DNA of 64,000 nucleotides from JBKCUI01 sp052161625. Its GTDB lineage: Bacteria > Planctomycetota > Planctomycetia > Pirellulales > Pirellulaceae. Both the position numbers and the translations under genes were made by a program. The notes beneath the pieces were generated by a model. The model worked only from the letters and a program-made list of their open reading frames with translations. It did no database searches and was not told the origin of the DNA. Shown here in pieces: positions 38,468-47,971 of this stretch; position 1 is the first letter of the stretch, and each line of letters starts with the position of its first letter. Location: the NCBI GenBank assembly GCA_052161625.1, contig CP197412.1. The stretch is one strand, 5' to 3'.

Positions 38468-39148
38468 ATGATTGTGAGCGTGGCTAATCGGATGACGAAG
38501 TCGATTTGGCCGGATGGCGATGTAACCGCAGAACTTCTTCAAAACGCACGGCAGGGGGAGCCGGAAGCGGTCGATGCTCTCATGGACCGCCACCGCGACT
38601 CGCTCCGACGGATGATCCAACTCCGGCTCGACCAACGGCTCAACCAACGGATGGACGTCAGCGATGTAATTCAAGATGTCCTCGTGGAAGCGAACCGACG
38701 CTTGAAGGACTACATGTCCAATCCCGTCATCCCCTTCCATCTTTGGATCCGGCAGATCGCAAAGGATCGGATCATCGATGCCCACCGTCGGCATCGCTTG
38801 TCCGCCAAGCGGAGTATCGACCGGGAACAACCGCAGCCGGGCAAGGGACCGCCTGACCAATCCACCATGGAACTGGCGAACCAGTTTCGAGATGGAGCGC
38901 TCACACCGGCTGCAGCCGCCACCCAAAAAGAACTGGCGGCACAAATCGAAGCGGCAGTCCACCTGCTTCGCGATCAAGACCGTGAGATCATCTTGATGCG
39001 GCACTACGAGCAACTCAATAACCAGGAAATCGCTCAGTCGCTCGGGCTGTCCGAACCCGCCGCCAGCATGCGATATCTCCGCGCCTTGAAACGCCTGCGA
39101 GAAGTCATCGACTCCCTTCCCCGATTCCATGACTACCTAAGAGAATAA
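38468..39148 (+). CDS. ECF-type RNA polymerase sigma factor
   Basis: 226 residues. Sigma region 2 spans about 22-95 (LLQNARQGEPEAVDALMDRH, MDVSDVIQDVLVEANRRL, HLWIRQIAKDRIIDAHRRH). Sigma region 4 spans about 150-215 (LRDQDREIILMRHYEQLNNQ, EIAQSLGLSEPAASMRYLRA). This resembles the planctomycete ECF groups whose genes sit beside Ser/Thr kinases. The stop shares one base with the kinase start (TAATG), so the two are translationally coupled. No anti-sigma factor is adjacent; the kinase may control activity. Confidence 0.9.
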   Translation: MIVSVANRMTKSIWPDGDVTAELLQNARQGEPEAVDALMDRHRDSLRRMIQLRLDQRLNQRMDVSDVIQDVLVEANRRLKDYMSNPVIPFHLWIRQIAKDRIIDAHRRHRLSAKRSIDREQPQPGKGPPDQSTMELANQFRDGALTPAAAATQKELAAQIEAAVHLLRDQDREIILMRHYEQLNNQEIAQSLGLSEPAASMRYLRALKRLREVIDSLPRFHDYLRE

Positions 39149-40827
39149 TGGTCTTCTCGAAACCTTTTCTGTCGGAACAAGTCGATTCACCAGAGGATGC
39201 TGGCGATGACGCGATCGATCCGCGACTAGCTCAGCTGGTGTCGGACTTGGCCGATCGAATGCAGCGAGGCGAGTCGATCGATATCCTCGCCGAGTGCGGC
39301 CTTTATCCGGAATTCGCGGAAGAGCTGAAGTCCCTTTGGGGGACGATGGTGGTAACCGAAGCGGTGGGAGGATCGAACCATCCACTCTCCCCGTCCGTCG
39401 AGGGGGATTCGGGCGCCTGGCAGATGCCGCTCCCCTTTCGGATGGGGGACTTCGAACTGCTCGAGGAGATTGGCCGCGGAGGAATGGGGATCGTCTATCG
39501 CGCCCGACAGATCAGTTTGGAACGAGAAGTCGCGATCAAGATGATTCTCAAGGATCGGCTGGCCTCTCCCGTCGAACGCCAACGTTTCTTCGCGGAAGCG
39601 AGAGCGACGGCGAAATTGGAACACACCGGAATCGTTCCCGTTTACGACGTAGGGGAAATCGAAGGCCGACCTTACTTCGTGATGAAGTACATCAAGGGCA
39701 AAACGCTTCATGATCGGATCCTAGCAGGGGACTTGGCCAACATCGACGCGGTGCGGTTCCTGGAACAGGTATGCCGCGCCGTGGATTTCGCACACTCGCA
39801 TGGAGTCGTGCACCGGGACATCAAGCCTTCCAATATCCTCATCGACGAAACAGGGCACGCGCGCCTGACCGACTTCGGATTGGCCAAGCAATCCGACACC
39901 ATGGACTCGCTTACCCGAACGGGAGCCGTGCTGGGCACTCCGAATTATATGAGCCCTGAACAAGCCAGCGGGAGGATGGGGCCTATCACCGCTGCCTCCG
40001 ACATCTACAGCTTGGGGGCGGTTCTTTATCATGCGGTAACAGGCCAAACGCCCTTCGCTGCCAAGTCGCCGGTGGAGTTGCTCCTCAAAGTCCTCGAGCA
40101 GGACCCGCCCCCTCCGAGAGTCCTCAATCCCAACGTGCATCGCGACTTGGAGATGATTATCGTCCGAGCGCTGCAAAAACCTCCCGATCTTCGCTACCGG
40201 TCCGCGGACGCGTTTGCCGACGACTTGATGGCCTACCTTCGGGATGAACCGATCTCCGCCAGGTCAGGTCAGTTCGCGCAAGTCGTCGCGCGATGGTTTC
40301 GCGAAACCCACCATGCACCCGTACTCGAAAACTGGGGGCTGCTGTGGATGTGGCACTCTCTCGTCCTTTCGCTCGTCTGCATGTGGACCCAATACATGCG
40401 TTGGATCGATGCGAACCGATGGACCTACCCGCTTCTTTGGACCGTCGGCCTGGGAGCTTGGGCGGCCGTGTTCTGGGCACTGCGACGACGCATGGGACCT
40501 GTTACGTTCGTCGAGCGCCAGATCGCTCATGTTTGGGGAGCTAGCATGATCGCTATCGGAATGCTGTTTCCCATCGAACGGGCGCTCGAGTTGGATCCTC
40601 TTACCCTCACTCCGTTGCTTGGAGTCATCAGTGGTATGGTCTTTCTCATCAAAGCCGGGATCTTGAGCGGTGCATTTTACTTTCAAGCAGTAGCGTTGTT
40701 CGCATCGACCTTCGCGATGATCGCTTGGCCCCTTTACGCTCATCTCATTTTCGGTGCGGTCGCGGCGGTGTCTTTCTTCCTACCCGGCCTGAAATACTAC
40801 CGCCAAAGCTTGGGCCGGCTCGACTAG
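39148..40827 (+). CDS. Membrane-anchored Ser/Thr protein kinase
   Basis: 559 residues. A ~90-residue N-terminal segment with an acidic stretch precedes a complete Hanks-type kinase domain (about 100-375): glycine loop IGRGGMGIVYRA, VAIK (Lys131), catalytic HRDIKPSN (His222-Asp224), DFG (Asp242-Gly244) and GTPNYMSPEQ. Five or so hydrophobic helices follow (about 400-550), so the kinase is anchored by a polytopic C-terminal domain. Coupled to the upstream ECF sigma factor. Likely signal-sensing through the membrane part, which is inference. Confidence 0.93.
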   Translation: MVFSKPFLSEQVDSPEDAGDDAIDPRLAQLVSDLADRMQRGESIDILAECGLYPEFAEELKSLWGTMVVTEAVGGSNHPLSPSVEGDSGAWQMPLPFRMGDFELLEEIGRGGMGIVYRARQISLEREVAIKMILKDRLASPVERQRFFAEARATAKLEHTGIVPVYDVGEIEGRPYFVMKYIKGKTLHDRILAGDLANIDAVRFLEQVCRAVDFAHSHGVVHRDIKPSNILIDETGHARLTDFGLAKQSDTMDSLTRTGAVLGTPNYMSPEQASGRMGPITAASDIYSLGAVLYHAVTGQTPFAAKSPVELLLKVLEQDPPPPRVLNPNVHRDLEMIIVRALQKPPDLRYRSADAFADDLMAYLRDEPISARSGQFAQVVARWFRETHHAPVLENWGLLWMWHSLVLSLVCMWTQYMRWIDANRWTYPLLWTVGLGAWAAVFWALRRRMGPVTFVERQIAHVWGASMIAIGMLFPIERALELDPLTLTPLLGVISGMVFLIKAGILSGAFYFQAVALFASTFAMIAWPLYAHLIFGAVAAVSFFLPGLKYYRQSLGRLD

Positions 40828-41141
40828 AAAGTCCGGATCAAGAAGACCAATGCCATGATCACCGGTAGCAGCAACGAAAAAATGACCAACCAAGCTACCG
40901 GGCGTTTCCAATCACGCTTCTTCGGTGCCACTCCGAATTCGCTTTCGACAAACTCATCGTAGTCGAAGTCATCTTCGTCGGAATCGTATCCACCATAAGG
41001 TGCAGCGCCATGTTCGGAACCGATCGATTCCTCGACGCCAGCTTGGCCGAACGAACGTTGGCATCGATGGCATCGCACCGCATCGCTTCGGACCGATTTG
41101 CCGCAAAAGGGGCAAGTTCGGAATTCAAGATTCTTGGGCAT
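40824..41141 (-). CDS. Small zinc-ribbon membrane protein
   Basis: 105 residues. Zinc-ribbon CPFCGK...CHRC (about residues 10-27), an acidic Asp/Glu/Tyr-rich middle (about 50-68) and one C-terminal membrane helix (about 82-103). It overlaps the end of plsC by 17 bp and the convergent kinase gene by 4 bp. Function unknown. Confidence 0.75.
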   Translation of the reverse strand: MPKNLEFRTCPFCGKSVRSDAVRCHRCQRSFGQAGVEESIGSEHGAAPYGGYDSDEDDFDYDEFVESEFGVAPKKRDWKRPVAWLVIFSLLLPVIMALVFLIRTF

Positions 41142-41799
41142 GGGTTAGCTGGCGTCCACGTTCATCGAGTGCTAAAAGCCTCGCGGTGAGTTCGGCAAGA
41201 AGTTGCGTATCGTCCCACGACATATAAAGAACGGACGGAATGGGTTCCCCGAATACCACCGCAATCGGCCGCCGCGTCGGCAGCTTCGTTCCCCGAGGAA
41301 GACAATCGTAGGCTCCTACCACGGCGACGGGGACCAAGGGGACTTCCGAACGCCTCGCGATGGGAATGAACCCGGGTTTGACGGGACCGACGAAACCGTC
41401 CATGGTTCGAGTTCCTTCGGGAAACATCAACACGAATTCCCCTCGCTTCAGTCGCTTGAGCATCTCCTTCAGGCCGCTCAAACCGCCCCGTTCCCGATCC
41501 AACTCGATCGCATCCAACGTACGAATCAGGAAGGCGAAAAGGGGATTGTGAAAAAGTGTCTTCCGGGCCAAATAATTCAAGCGACGGTTGACGACCATTC
41601 CTATCAGAACCGGATCCATCATGGATTGATGCGTGGAGAGAACCATGCCCCCTCCTTCAAAATCCAAGTAATGTTGGCCTTCGCTTCGAAAGGAAAAAAG
41701 AAGGGATGCCGTCATGCGCGAGACAAATTGCAACCATCGGTAGAACACCCTTCGAAATCCTACTTGAAGTCTCCCGATCCAGCTTTGGTTTTTCGCCAC
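41125..41799 (-). CDS. plsC: 1-acyl-sn-glycerol-3-phosphate acyltransferase
   Basis: 224 residues, probable GTG start at 41799. PlsC-family enzyme of phospholipid synthesis. Motifs: acyltransferase block I STHQSMMD (H-x4-D), block II-III DRERGGLSGLKEML and LMFPEGTRTMDG, and block IV VPLVPVAVVG. It begins 31 bp after cmk, the same cmk-plsC arrangement as in many bacteria. Confidence 0.92.
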   Translation of the reverse strand: MAKNQSWIGRLQVGFRRVFYRWLQFVSRMTASLLFSFRSEGQHYLDFEGGGMVLSTHQSMMDPVLIGMVVNRRLNYLARKTLFHNPLFAFLIRTLDAIELDRERGGLSGLKEMLKRLKRGEFVLMFPEGTRTMDGFVGPVKPGFIPIARRSEVPLVPVAVVGAYDCLPRGTKLPTRRPIAVVFGEPIPSVLYMSWDDTQLLAELTARLLALDERGRQLTHAQES

Positions 41800-41830
41800 G
41801 TCTGTCCTTTCGCTTTTCGAGCGCGTCCTG

Positions 41831-42562
41831 TTAGGAACGTGTCGCTGACGTCTCGCAGTCGGAGTAAGGGGTTCCCGCTCGATCTCGCAAGACAGGGCGG
41901 CTCAAGTGATTGGCGTCGCAACGTTGGCAAACAATATCGATCAACTGCTCTAACACTTGATCTTCGGTGAGTGAATCGGTATCGACCGAGATCGCATCTT
42001 CCGCCTTCACGAGAGCTCCCACAGGTCGCGAGCGATCGTGCTGGTCCCGCTCGATTTGGGAACGGAGGATGGCGTTCAAGTCGGCGGGTAGGCTCTTTTC
42101 CTGCAGTTGTAGAAAGCGGCGTTCGGCGCGAACCTCCGGAGAAGCCGTCAAAAAGATCTTGCACTCCGCGCTGGGAAAAGCCACCGTTCCTTGATCGCGT
42201 CCCTCGGTCACCGCGTTCTTCCCTGCGGCCCATCGTACCTGCGCGGCCACCATGCAAACTCGCACGGCCGTGTTGTCCGCCACTTCTTTGATTGCCTCCG
42301 TGACTCGCGGTTCGCGAATCTCACGGCTGACATCCTTGCCGTTGAGCATCACACGCGCCCCGTCGAACTGGATATCGGACGAATTGGCGATCCGAGCAAC
42401 GGCCTCGGCATCGGTCAAGTCGATTTGGTGGTCCAAGCAATAAAGGGTCACCGCCCGGTACATCGCACCTGTGTCGAGAAACTCAAAACCGAGAGCATCC
42501 GCAAGCCGCTTGGCAATCGAGCTTTTGCCGGCCCCCGCTGGGCCATCTATCGTGACGATCAT
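41831..42562 (-). CDS. cmk: Cytidylate kinase
   Basis: 243 residues. Cmk phosphorylates CMP/dCMP. P-loop DGPAGAGKSSIAKRLA at the N-terminus, FLDTGAMYRAVTLYCLD, EGRDQGTVAFPSAECKIFLT (with the family's GRDIGT changed to GRDQGT) and the lid RAERR. The C-terminal ~20 residues (after VCQRC) extend beyond the usual end. It is the first gene of cmk-plsC-zinc-ribbon. Confidence 0.94.
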   Translation of the reverse strand: MIVTIDGPAGAGKSSIAKRLADALGFEFLDTGAMYRAVTLYCLDHQIDLTDAEAVARIANSSDIQFDGARVMLNGKDVSREIREPRVTEAIKEVADNTAVRVCMVAAQVRWAAGKNAVTEGRDQGTVAFPSAECKIFLTASPEVRAERRFLQLQEKSLPADLNAILRSQIERDQHDRSRPVGALVKAEDAISVDTDSLTEDQVLEQLIDIVCQRCDANHLSRPVLRDRAGTPYSDCETSATRS

Positions 42563-42848
42563 GCGAAAACTCCGGCGTGAAAATGAGTGGGCCTAAAAGA
42601 CGACAATGCAACCGCGACAAGTCGAATGGCAACCGCGACGAGTCGAACGCTCCCCTCTATTGTGATGGAGGAGAGGACTGAGGCAAACCGCAATTTTGCC
42701 CAACTTTTAGCCCGCTCCAACGCGAGATCTCCGCGTCGCGAGGGAGTGTCGAGCTATACTAAAGGAATCTCCTCTCGAATCGATTCATCGAAACTGCGAT
42801 ATCCACACAGCTTCATCGAAACAGCGTCATCGAAATCTAGGTCTTGTT

Positions 42849-45002
42849 ATGCGTATTTCTATTGCGGCACCCGTGCGCTCCGTGGCGATTCTTGGACTGC
42901 TGACCCTCTTTTCCCTTTTTCTCTCCGAAATCGCCACCCGTTCCCAAACGCCTTGGCTCAATCCAGTAACTCTGACGGGACAATCGCTTGCTTCCCCGCT
43001 GGCCTGGCAAGAGGGAAACCCAGCGGCGGCTCCCAAGCAAGAGGACTCGCCCTCAACCAAAACAGAGTCGGACAAATCGGCCGACTCACAGAAATCAGCC
43101 GACTCACAGAAATCGGCCGTGGCGGAGAAATCGGCCGTGGCGGAGAAATCGACGGATAAGCTCGATGCCAAGCCGACGGAAGAGGCAAAACCGATCGACG
43201 ACGCAAAACCGACCGAGAAGGCAGTCGATAAGCCGGCTGAACGAAAAGTTACCCCGAAGGAAAAGCCGGTCGCCAAGAAACAACTTCGCTGGCTTGCTCT
43301 GAGCGGTAGTTACGAGGACATCGCAACGCCAGGTGGAATCGATCCCACCGAACTCCTTCTAGGGGGCTCCTTGAGCAAACCGAAATCGTTCTTCAAACTC
43401 TGCGATTACTTGGAGGAAATGGCAGCCGAGGAGAATCTCGTGTCCGTCCTGTTCGATCTTTCCGATTCCAACTTATCGTTCAACACCGCGCAGCTCGACG
43501 AACTTTCTCGCAGACTCGAGCGATTCAAAGCGAAGGGAAAAAAGACGATCGCTTGGCTGGAAAACGCTGCCAACGTCCATCTTGCCATCGCGTCCCAATG
43601 CGATGAAGTCATCCTCGCCGACTTCGGATCCGTCGATATGCCCTCCTCGTCCATGAACACGATGTTCTACCGCGAAGCGATGGATCTGGTGGGAGTCAAA
43701 GCCTCCGTGGTGCGCGCGGGAGACTTCAAGGGTGCTGTCGAGCCCTATATGAACCCGATGATGAGCGAGCACTTGAAAGATCATTACTTGAAAATGTTGG
43801 AGTCGATCAACGCGTCGCAAGTTTCGCGAATCGCAAAGGGACGAGGACTCACAACAGCCGCCGTTCGAGAACTTCAAAAGAAACGGATGCTGCTCCCCGC
43901 CGACGCGCTCGCAGCCGGATTGGTCGACAAACTGGCTCCCTACGGTTCGATGAAAAAGACCGTCACCGAGCTGGTGGGCTCCGAACTTGAATGGACCCGT
44001 CCTAAATCCAAACCGAAACGGGAAATGTCGCTCTTTGAATTGATCGGCAAATCCATGGCCGGTCCCAAAGAATCGACGACCAAACTTCGCGAGGACTCCA
44101 TCGTCGTTCTCCACCTACAAGGTGCGATTGTCGATGGCAAGTCGGCATCCCCGGGCTCGATCGTGTCAGGTCCGATGGTGAAAGCGATCGAAGAGCTGAT
44201 GCAAGATGACAAAGTCAAAGGTGTCGTCGTACGAATCAACTCGCCAGGCGGCAGCGCGACCGCGAGCGAAGCGATTCGCCAAGCCCTTGCCGAATTGGCC
44301 AAGAAGAAGCCGGTAATCTTCTCGATGGGAAGCGTAGCCGCGTCGGGGGGCTATTGGGTGACTTGTATCGGTGAACCGATCTATGCGGAACACGGAACAA
44401 TCACTGGATCGATCGGTGTCTTCTCGCTCAAACTCAGCTTTGGTTCGCTCATGCGACGAGTCGGGATCCATGTCGAATCCGTAGCCCTCGACCCCACCGC
44501 ATCTTCGGATGCCGTCGATCGAGCTTGGTCGGACGACGAAATCGCGAATATGCAACGTTTCATCGATGCGGTTTACGACAAGTTTCTCGTTTACGCGAGC
44601 GAGTCTCGCAAACTCCCCGTTGAGAAACTGAAAGGATTGGCTGGGGGACGCGTCTGGTCGGGTGATCAAGCGAAACAAGCCGGATTGATCGATGAAATTG
44701 GAGGACTCGACGACTGTTTGGCTGTCGTCTCCAAAAAGGCACAAGTCGCTAATTACAAAGTCGTGCACCGTCCCGATGCGCCCTCGGGCATGAGTCTTCT
44801 CGATCTCTTAAGCGACGGCGAGGATGACGCAGAGATCGCTTCGCCGATTGTTCGCGATGTGGAATCCAAGCTGCAACAAACGCTCAGCGGTCTCGGGTTC
44901 CGACTCGACACCCTTCGGACGCTCCTTCGCTATTCCCAACCTCGCGGCCGTTCGATGCCGACGATTTGGGCGATCATGCCCGATGAGCTCTTGGTGAAGT
45001 AG
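42849..45002 (+). CDS. sppA: Signal peptide peptidase SppA (S49 family, double domain)
   Basis: 717 residues. An N-terminal signal/anchor (about 10-32) precedes a charged Lys/Ser/Ala/Glu linker (about 55-145). Tandem S49 domains as in long SppA follow: the general base Lys lies in GDFKGAVEPY (Lys294), and the nucleophile Ser in GSVAASGGYW (Ser499). SPGGSATASEAI and GTITGSIGVFS are also present. SppA degrades leftover signal peptides in the membrane. The linker contains four 18-bp in-frame repeats (43083-43154). The histidine kinase follows after 14 bp. Confidence 0.93.
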   Translation: MRISIAAPVRSVAILGLLTLFSLFLSEIATRSQTPWLNPVTLTGQSLASPLAWQEGNPAAAPKQEDSPSTKTESDKSADSQKSADSQKSAVAEKSAVAEKSTDKLDAKPTEEAKPIDDAKPTEKAVDKPAERKVTPKEKPVAKKQLRWLALSGSYEDIATPGGIDPTELLLGGSLSKPKSFFKLCDYLEEMAAEENLVSVLFDLSDSNLSFNTAQLDELSRRLERFKAKGKKTIAWLENAANVHLAIASQCDEVILADFGSVDMPSSSMNTMFYREAMDLVGVKASVVRAGDFKGAVEPYMNPMMSEHLKDHYLKMLESINASQVSRIAKGRGLTTAAVRELQKKRMLLPADALAAGLVDKLAPYGSMKKTVTELVGSELEWTRPKSKPKREMSLFELIGKSMAGPKESTTKLREDSIVVLHLQGAIVDGKSASPGSIVSGPMVKAIEELMQDDKVKGVVVRINSPGGSATASEAIRQALAELAKKKPVIFSMGSVAASGGYWVTCIGEPIYAEHGTITGSIGVFSLKLSFGSLMRRVGIHVESVALDPTASSDAVDRAWSDDEIANMQRFIDAVYDKFLVYASESRKLPVEKLKGLAGGRVWSGDQAKQAGLIDEIGGLDDCLAVVSKKAQVANYKVVHRPDAPSGMSLLDLLSDGEDDAEIASPIVRDVESKLQQTLSGLGFRLDTLRTLLRYSQPRGRSMPTIWAIMPDELLVK
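43083..43154 (+). repeat. 18-bp in-frame tandem repeat in the sppA linker
   Basis: Two GACTCACAGAAATCRGCC units (43083-43118) and two GTGGCGGAGAAATCGRCS units (43119-43154) encode DSQKSA and VAEKSA/T repeats in the disordered linker. Confidence 0.85.
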
Positions 45003-45016
45003 CGAGGAAGACGAGG

Positions 45017-46492
45017 GTGCCCAACGCGATCCATTGGTCGAAGCTAGCTCGACCGCAATCGATCCTCCGGCAATTCCTCATTCCGATCTTGCTCGCCGTC
45101 CTGCTCACGGGAGTCGGGGTGGCGAGCGTCTCCAAATGGTCTGCCGATCGAGCTTCCAGACAAAGCTCGGCAACCCGGATGCAGAACATGGGTGAGTTGA
45201 TCGTGCAAGCACCGTTTCCCAAAACGGGAAATGTCCTGGAGCAACTCCATGAACTAACCGGATTGGAGTTTGCTTGGTTCCATCTTGAAGATCCTTCCCT
45301 CAACGGGACAGGGACCAGCAAGGTGTGGATCCTTTTGGAATCCACGATCGCATTCACATCAAACGAAGAGGCTTGGGTCCGCCGATCCCTCGATTCGCCG
45401 ATCCGAGTCGGAGTCCCATCTCGCAGCAACCGTTATCTGCTGGAAGGAAAAATGGCGGGGGAATCGGTGAGGCTCCTTTCGGTAGCCACGGATTCCGAAC
45501 GGCTCCTTGTCATCGAACCCGCCCGACAAAGGGGGGACGGGTGGATGATTTTTGCTCTTCCACTGATCACAGGGATCCTTTCGTCGATCGGTATTGCGAT
45601 CGTCGCTGCGTGGACCGCCAGTCGCCTATCCGATCGCATCGAAGATCTTCGCTCGGAGGTCGCCCGGATCGCGGAAGGAGAGTTTGAACATCCTCCTGCA
45701 TCGGGGCCGGAGGATGATATCCGGATGTTGCAAACGTCGATCCACTCGATGGGAGAGCAGCTTGAAGAATCCCAGAAGCAGATTGCTCGAAACGAACGCT
45801 CCCGATTGATCCACATGCTGGGAAGCGGACTGGCTCACGAGTTGCGAAATCATTTGACCGGCGCTCGATTGGCCCTTCAAACGATTCCGTCTGAAGATCC
45901 CAATCATGAGACGTTGGGAATCGCGCTCAAACAATTGGACTTGGCGGAGTCGCAGATCAAACGATTGCTGGCGGTTCGCTCTCCATCGGGTGGTTCGTCT
46001 TCGGTACCGATGAAGATCGAGGAGATCAATCGCACGGTCCTGGAATTGGTGGGCCCTATGGCAATGCACCGAAGCGTCTCGCTGGACGTTTTTCCGCCGA
46101 TGGATGACAAACGATCGGAACGGGCTACGATGAACCGTTTGGTCGTCCCCGCCGGACAAAGCATGGTCAATGTCCTCCTGAACTTGTTGGTCAATGCCAT
46201 CGAAGCGGTTGGAACGGGCGGAAACATCCGATTGGAGTTCGACACCATCGATCAGCCCTCCTCCAGCGCACGCTGGAGAGTGCTCGATGACGGACCGGGC
46301 CCAAGTCCCGAGATCGCGGCTTCCATGTTCGAACCTTTCGCCTCCACCAAACCAGAAGGGGTTGGGCTCGGGCTAGCGATGTGCCTGCAGATTGTTCAGT
46401 CTGTGGGTGGAACGATTCGATGGGGGCGTGAAGATGACAAAACCCTTTTCGAAGTCATGATTCCATTAGAAAATATTCATGTCGCTTCCTAA
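45017..46492 (+). CDS. HAMP-domain sensor histidine kinase
   Basis: 491 residues with a GTG start. Two membrane helices (about 18-40 and 178-203) enclose an extracytoplasmic sensor, followed by HAMP (about 204-255). The H box is GSGLAHELRNHLTGARLAL (His274). The N box is NVLLNLLVNAIEAV, and the G boxes are DDGPGPSP and KPEGVGLGLAM. The ELRN-H arrangement and domain order are typical of NtrB/ZraS-like kinases. The stop lies 14 bp inside the response regulator gene, so the pair is co-translated. Confidence 0.93.
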   Translation: MPNAIHWSKLARPQSILRQFLIPILLAVLLTGVGVASVSKWSADRASRQSSATRMQNMGELIVQAPFPKTGNVLEQLHELTGLEFAWFHLEDPSLNGTGTSKVWILLESTIAFTSNEEAWVRRSLDSPIRVGVPSRSNRYLLEGKMAGESVRLLSVATDSERLLVIEPARQRGDGWMIFALPLITGILSSIGIAIVAAWTASRLSDRIEDLRSEVARIAEGEFEHPPASGPEDDIRMLQTSIHSMGEQLEESQKQIARNERSRLIHMLGSGLAHELRNHLTGARLALQTIPSEDPNHETLGIALKQLDLAESQIKRLLAVRSPSGGSSSVPMKIEEINRTVLELVGPMAMHRSVSLDVFPPMDDKRSERATMNRLVVPAGQSMVNVLLNLLVNAIEAVGTGGNIRLEFDTIDQPSSSARWRVLDDGPGPSPEIAASMFEPFASTKPEGVGLGLAMCLQIVQSVGGTIRWGREDDKTLFEVMIPLENIHVAS

Positions 46493-47954
46493 ACAACTCA
46501 ATGCACCGACTCCGGTCGTTTGGATCGTGGACGATGAGCCCGCCATCTGTTGGTCGTTGCGCAAAGCGATCGAAGCCCACGGATTGCGAACGAGTGTTTA
46601 TTCGAATGCAGAGAGCGCAATCCAATCGTCTGCGGATAGCCAGCTACCCTGCGATGTTTTGGTCACCGATATTCGGCTTCCCAAGAAGGATGGGTTTTCG
46701 GTCGCAGAAGCTTTCTATCAGCATCGCCCTCATGTGCCGATCATTTTGATGACGGCGTTCGGAGATCTCGATACGGCGGTCAAAGCGATGCGGGCCAAGG
46801 TTTTCGAATACCTTGTTAAACCCTTCGACTTGAAAGATGCGTTGCGAGCGATCGACAAAGCCATGGCGGAACGGGACCAACCAACCGTGGCTATCGATTT
46901 TTCTTTGTCGATTCAAGAAGCGTTGTTGCTTGGGAAATCCCCGCGTATTCAGCAGGTCTACCGTCAGATAGCGGTGGCGTCGCAAAGCGAGCAACCGGTC
47001 CTCATCACCGGTCCCGAGGGAGCGCCCTTGGAGTCCGTGGCATCGGCCATTCATCGCAACAGCGATCGAGCCGCCCAGCCGTTCCTATCGATCTTGCCAT
47101 CGACCATTTCTTTGTCGGCATTGGAACGGGAGTTTGTTGGTTGTGCATTTCTCGAATCCTCGAAAGACTCTATCAAATCGAGGACGCTCAAAACCGGACT
47201 CCTCGGGCTTGTCGGACAAGGGACACTGTTTATCGAGGAGGTGGCGGACTTGCCGCGGAGCGTGCAGTTGCAGTTGCTGCGGGTTCTGGACCAAGGGAGT
47301 TACCTGCCATTTGATTCTCACCAGGCTTTGCCCTTTCAAGGCCGGGTAATCGTGTCGTCGACGCGTGAGTTAAGGGACTTGGTCGAGCAGGGTGAATTCG
47401 ATCCTCACTTGGAACGCAGGTTACAAGTTTTGCGCATCGAAGTCCCGTCGCTTGGGAGTCGCCAAGAAGATGCTACGGAGATCGCCGAAGCTTTGGCAGC
47501 GCGATGCCGTGTCGACGGGATGCGAATCGAAGCGGACGGGAAGGCTTGGATTGCGGAACAGGAGTGGCCCGGGGACGTGCGGCAACTCCGCAACACGGTC
47601 GAGCGCGCAGCCGTCGCGTCGCACGGAAACGCATTGAATGCGGAGGATCTTCGAAAGGCAGCGACAGTGCTGGACGCTCGCAACGCACCCCGAATGGTTG
47701 GCTCTCGCCAATCCGAGGTGGAGCTAACCAGTGCGGTCAAACACTGGTTGTTGGACCATCTCAGTCAGCAGGAGGGAGCGAACAGCGAGGAAGAACATGG
47801 AATGCTCTACGAAGATTTTCTCGCTGTGGTCGAGCCACCCCTTTTGGAGGAGCTTTTTCATCGCCTGCAGTTCAACCGAGCGGCCACGGCGGCCAAACTC
47901 GGTTTGCACCGATCGACGCTTCGCCAAAAAATGCGAAAGTACGAGATCGACTAA
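46479..47954 (+). CDS. NtrC-like response regulator with degenerate AAA+ domain
   Basis: 491 residues. The receiver domain (about 13-130) is intact: DDEP acidic pair, Asp64 in VLVTDIRLPKKDG, Thr in LMTAFGD, Lys114 in YLVKPFD. The central domain aligns with sigma-54 activators (GQGTLFIEEVADLPRSVQLQ, VIVSSTRELRDLVEQGEFDP). Walker A is replaced by GPEGAPLE, and GAFTGA is missing where AFLESSKDS stands. The C-terminal Fis-like helix-turn-helix (NRAATAAKLGLHRSTLRQKM) is intact. It can probably bind DNA but not drive sigma-54 polymerase. Overlaps the kinase gene by 14 bp. Confidence 0.88.
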   Translation: MSLPKQLNAPTPVVWIVDDEPAICWSLRKAIEAHGLRTSVYSNAESAIQSSADSQLPCDVLVTDIRLPKKDGFSVAEAFYQHRPHVPIILMTAFGDLDTAVKAMRAKVFEYLVKPFDLKDALRAIDKAMAERDQPTVAIDFSLSIQEALLLGKSPRIQQVYRQIAVASQSEQPVLITGPEGAPLESVASAIHRNSDRAAQPFLSILPSTISLSALEREFVGCAFLESSKDSIKSRTLKTGLLGLVGQGTLFIEEVADLPRSVQLQLLRVLDQGSYLPFDSHQALPFQGRVIVSSTRELRDLVEQGEFDPHLERRLQVLRIEVPSLGSRQEDATEIAEALAARCRVDGMRIEADGKAWIAEQEWPGDVRQLRNTVERAAVASHGNALNAEDLRKAATVLDARNAPRMVGSRQSEVELTSAVKHWLLDHLSQQEGANSEEEHGMLYEDFLAVVEPPLLEELFHRLQFNRAATAAKLGLHRSTLRQKMRKYEID

Positions 47955-47971
47955 CCGCTACGCATGCGAGA

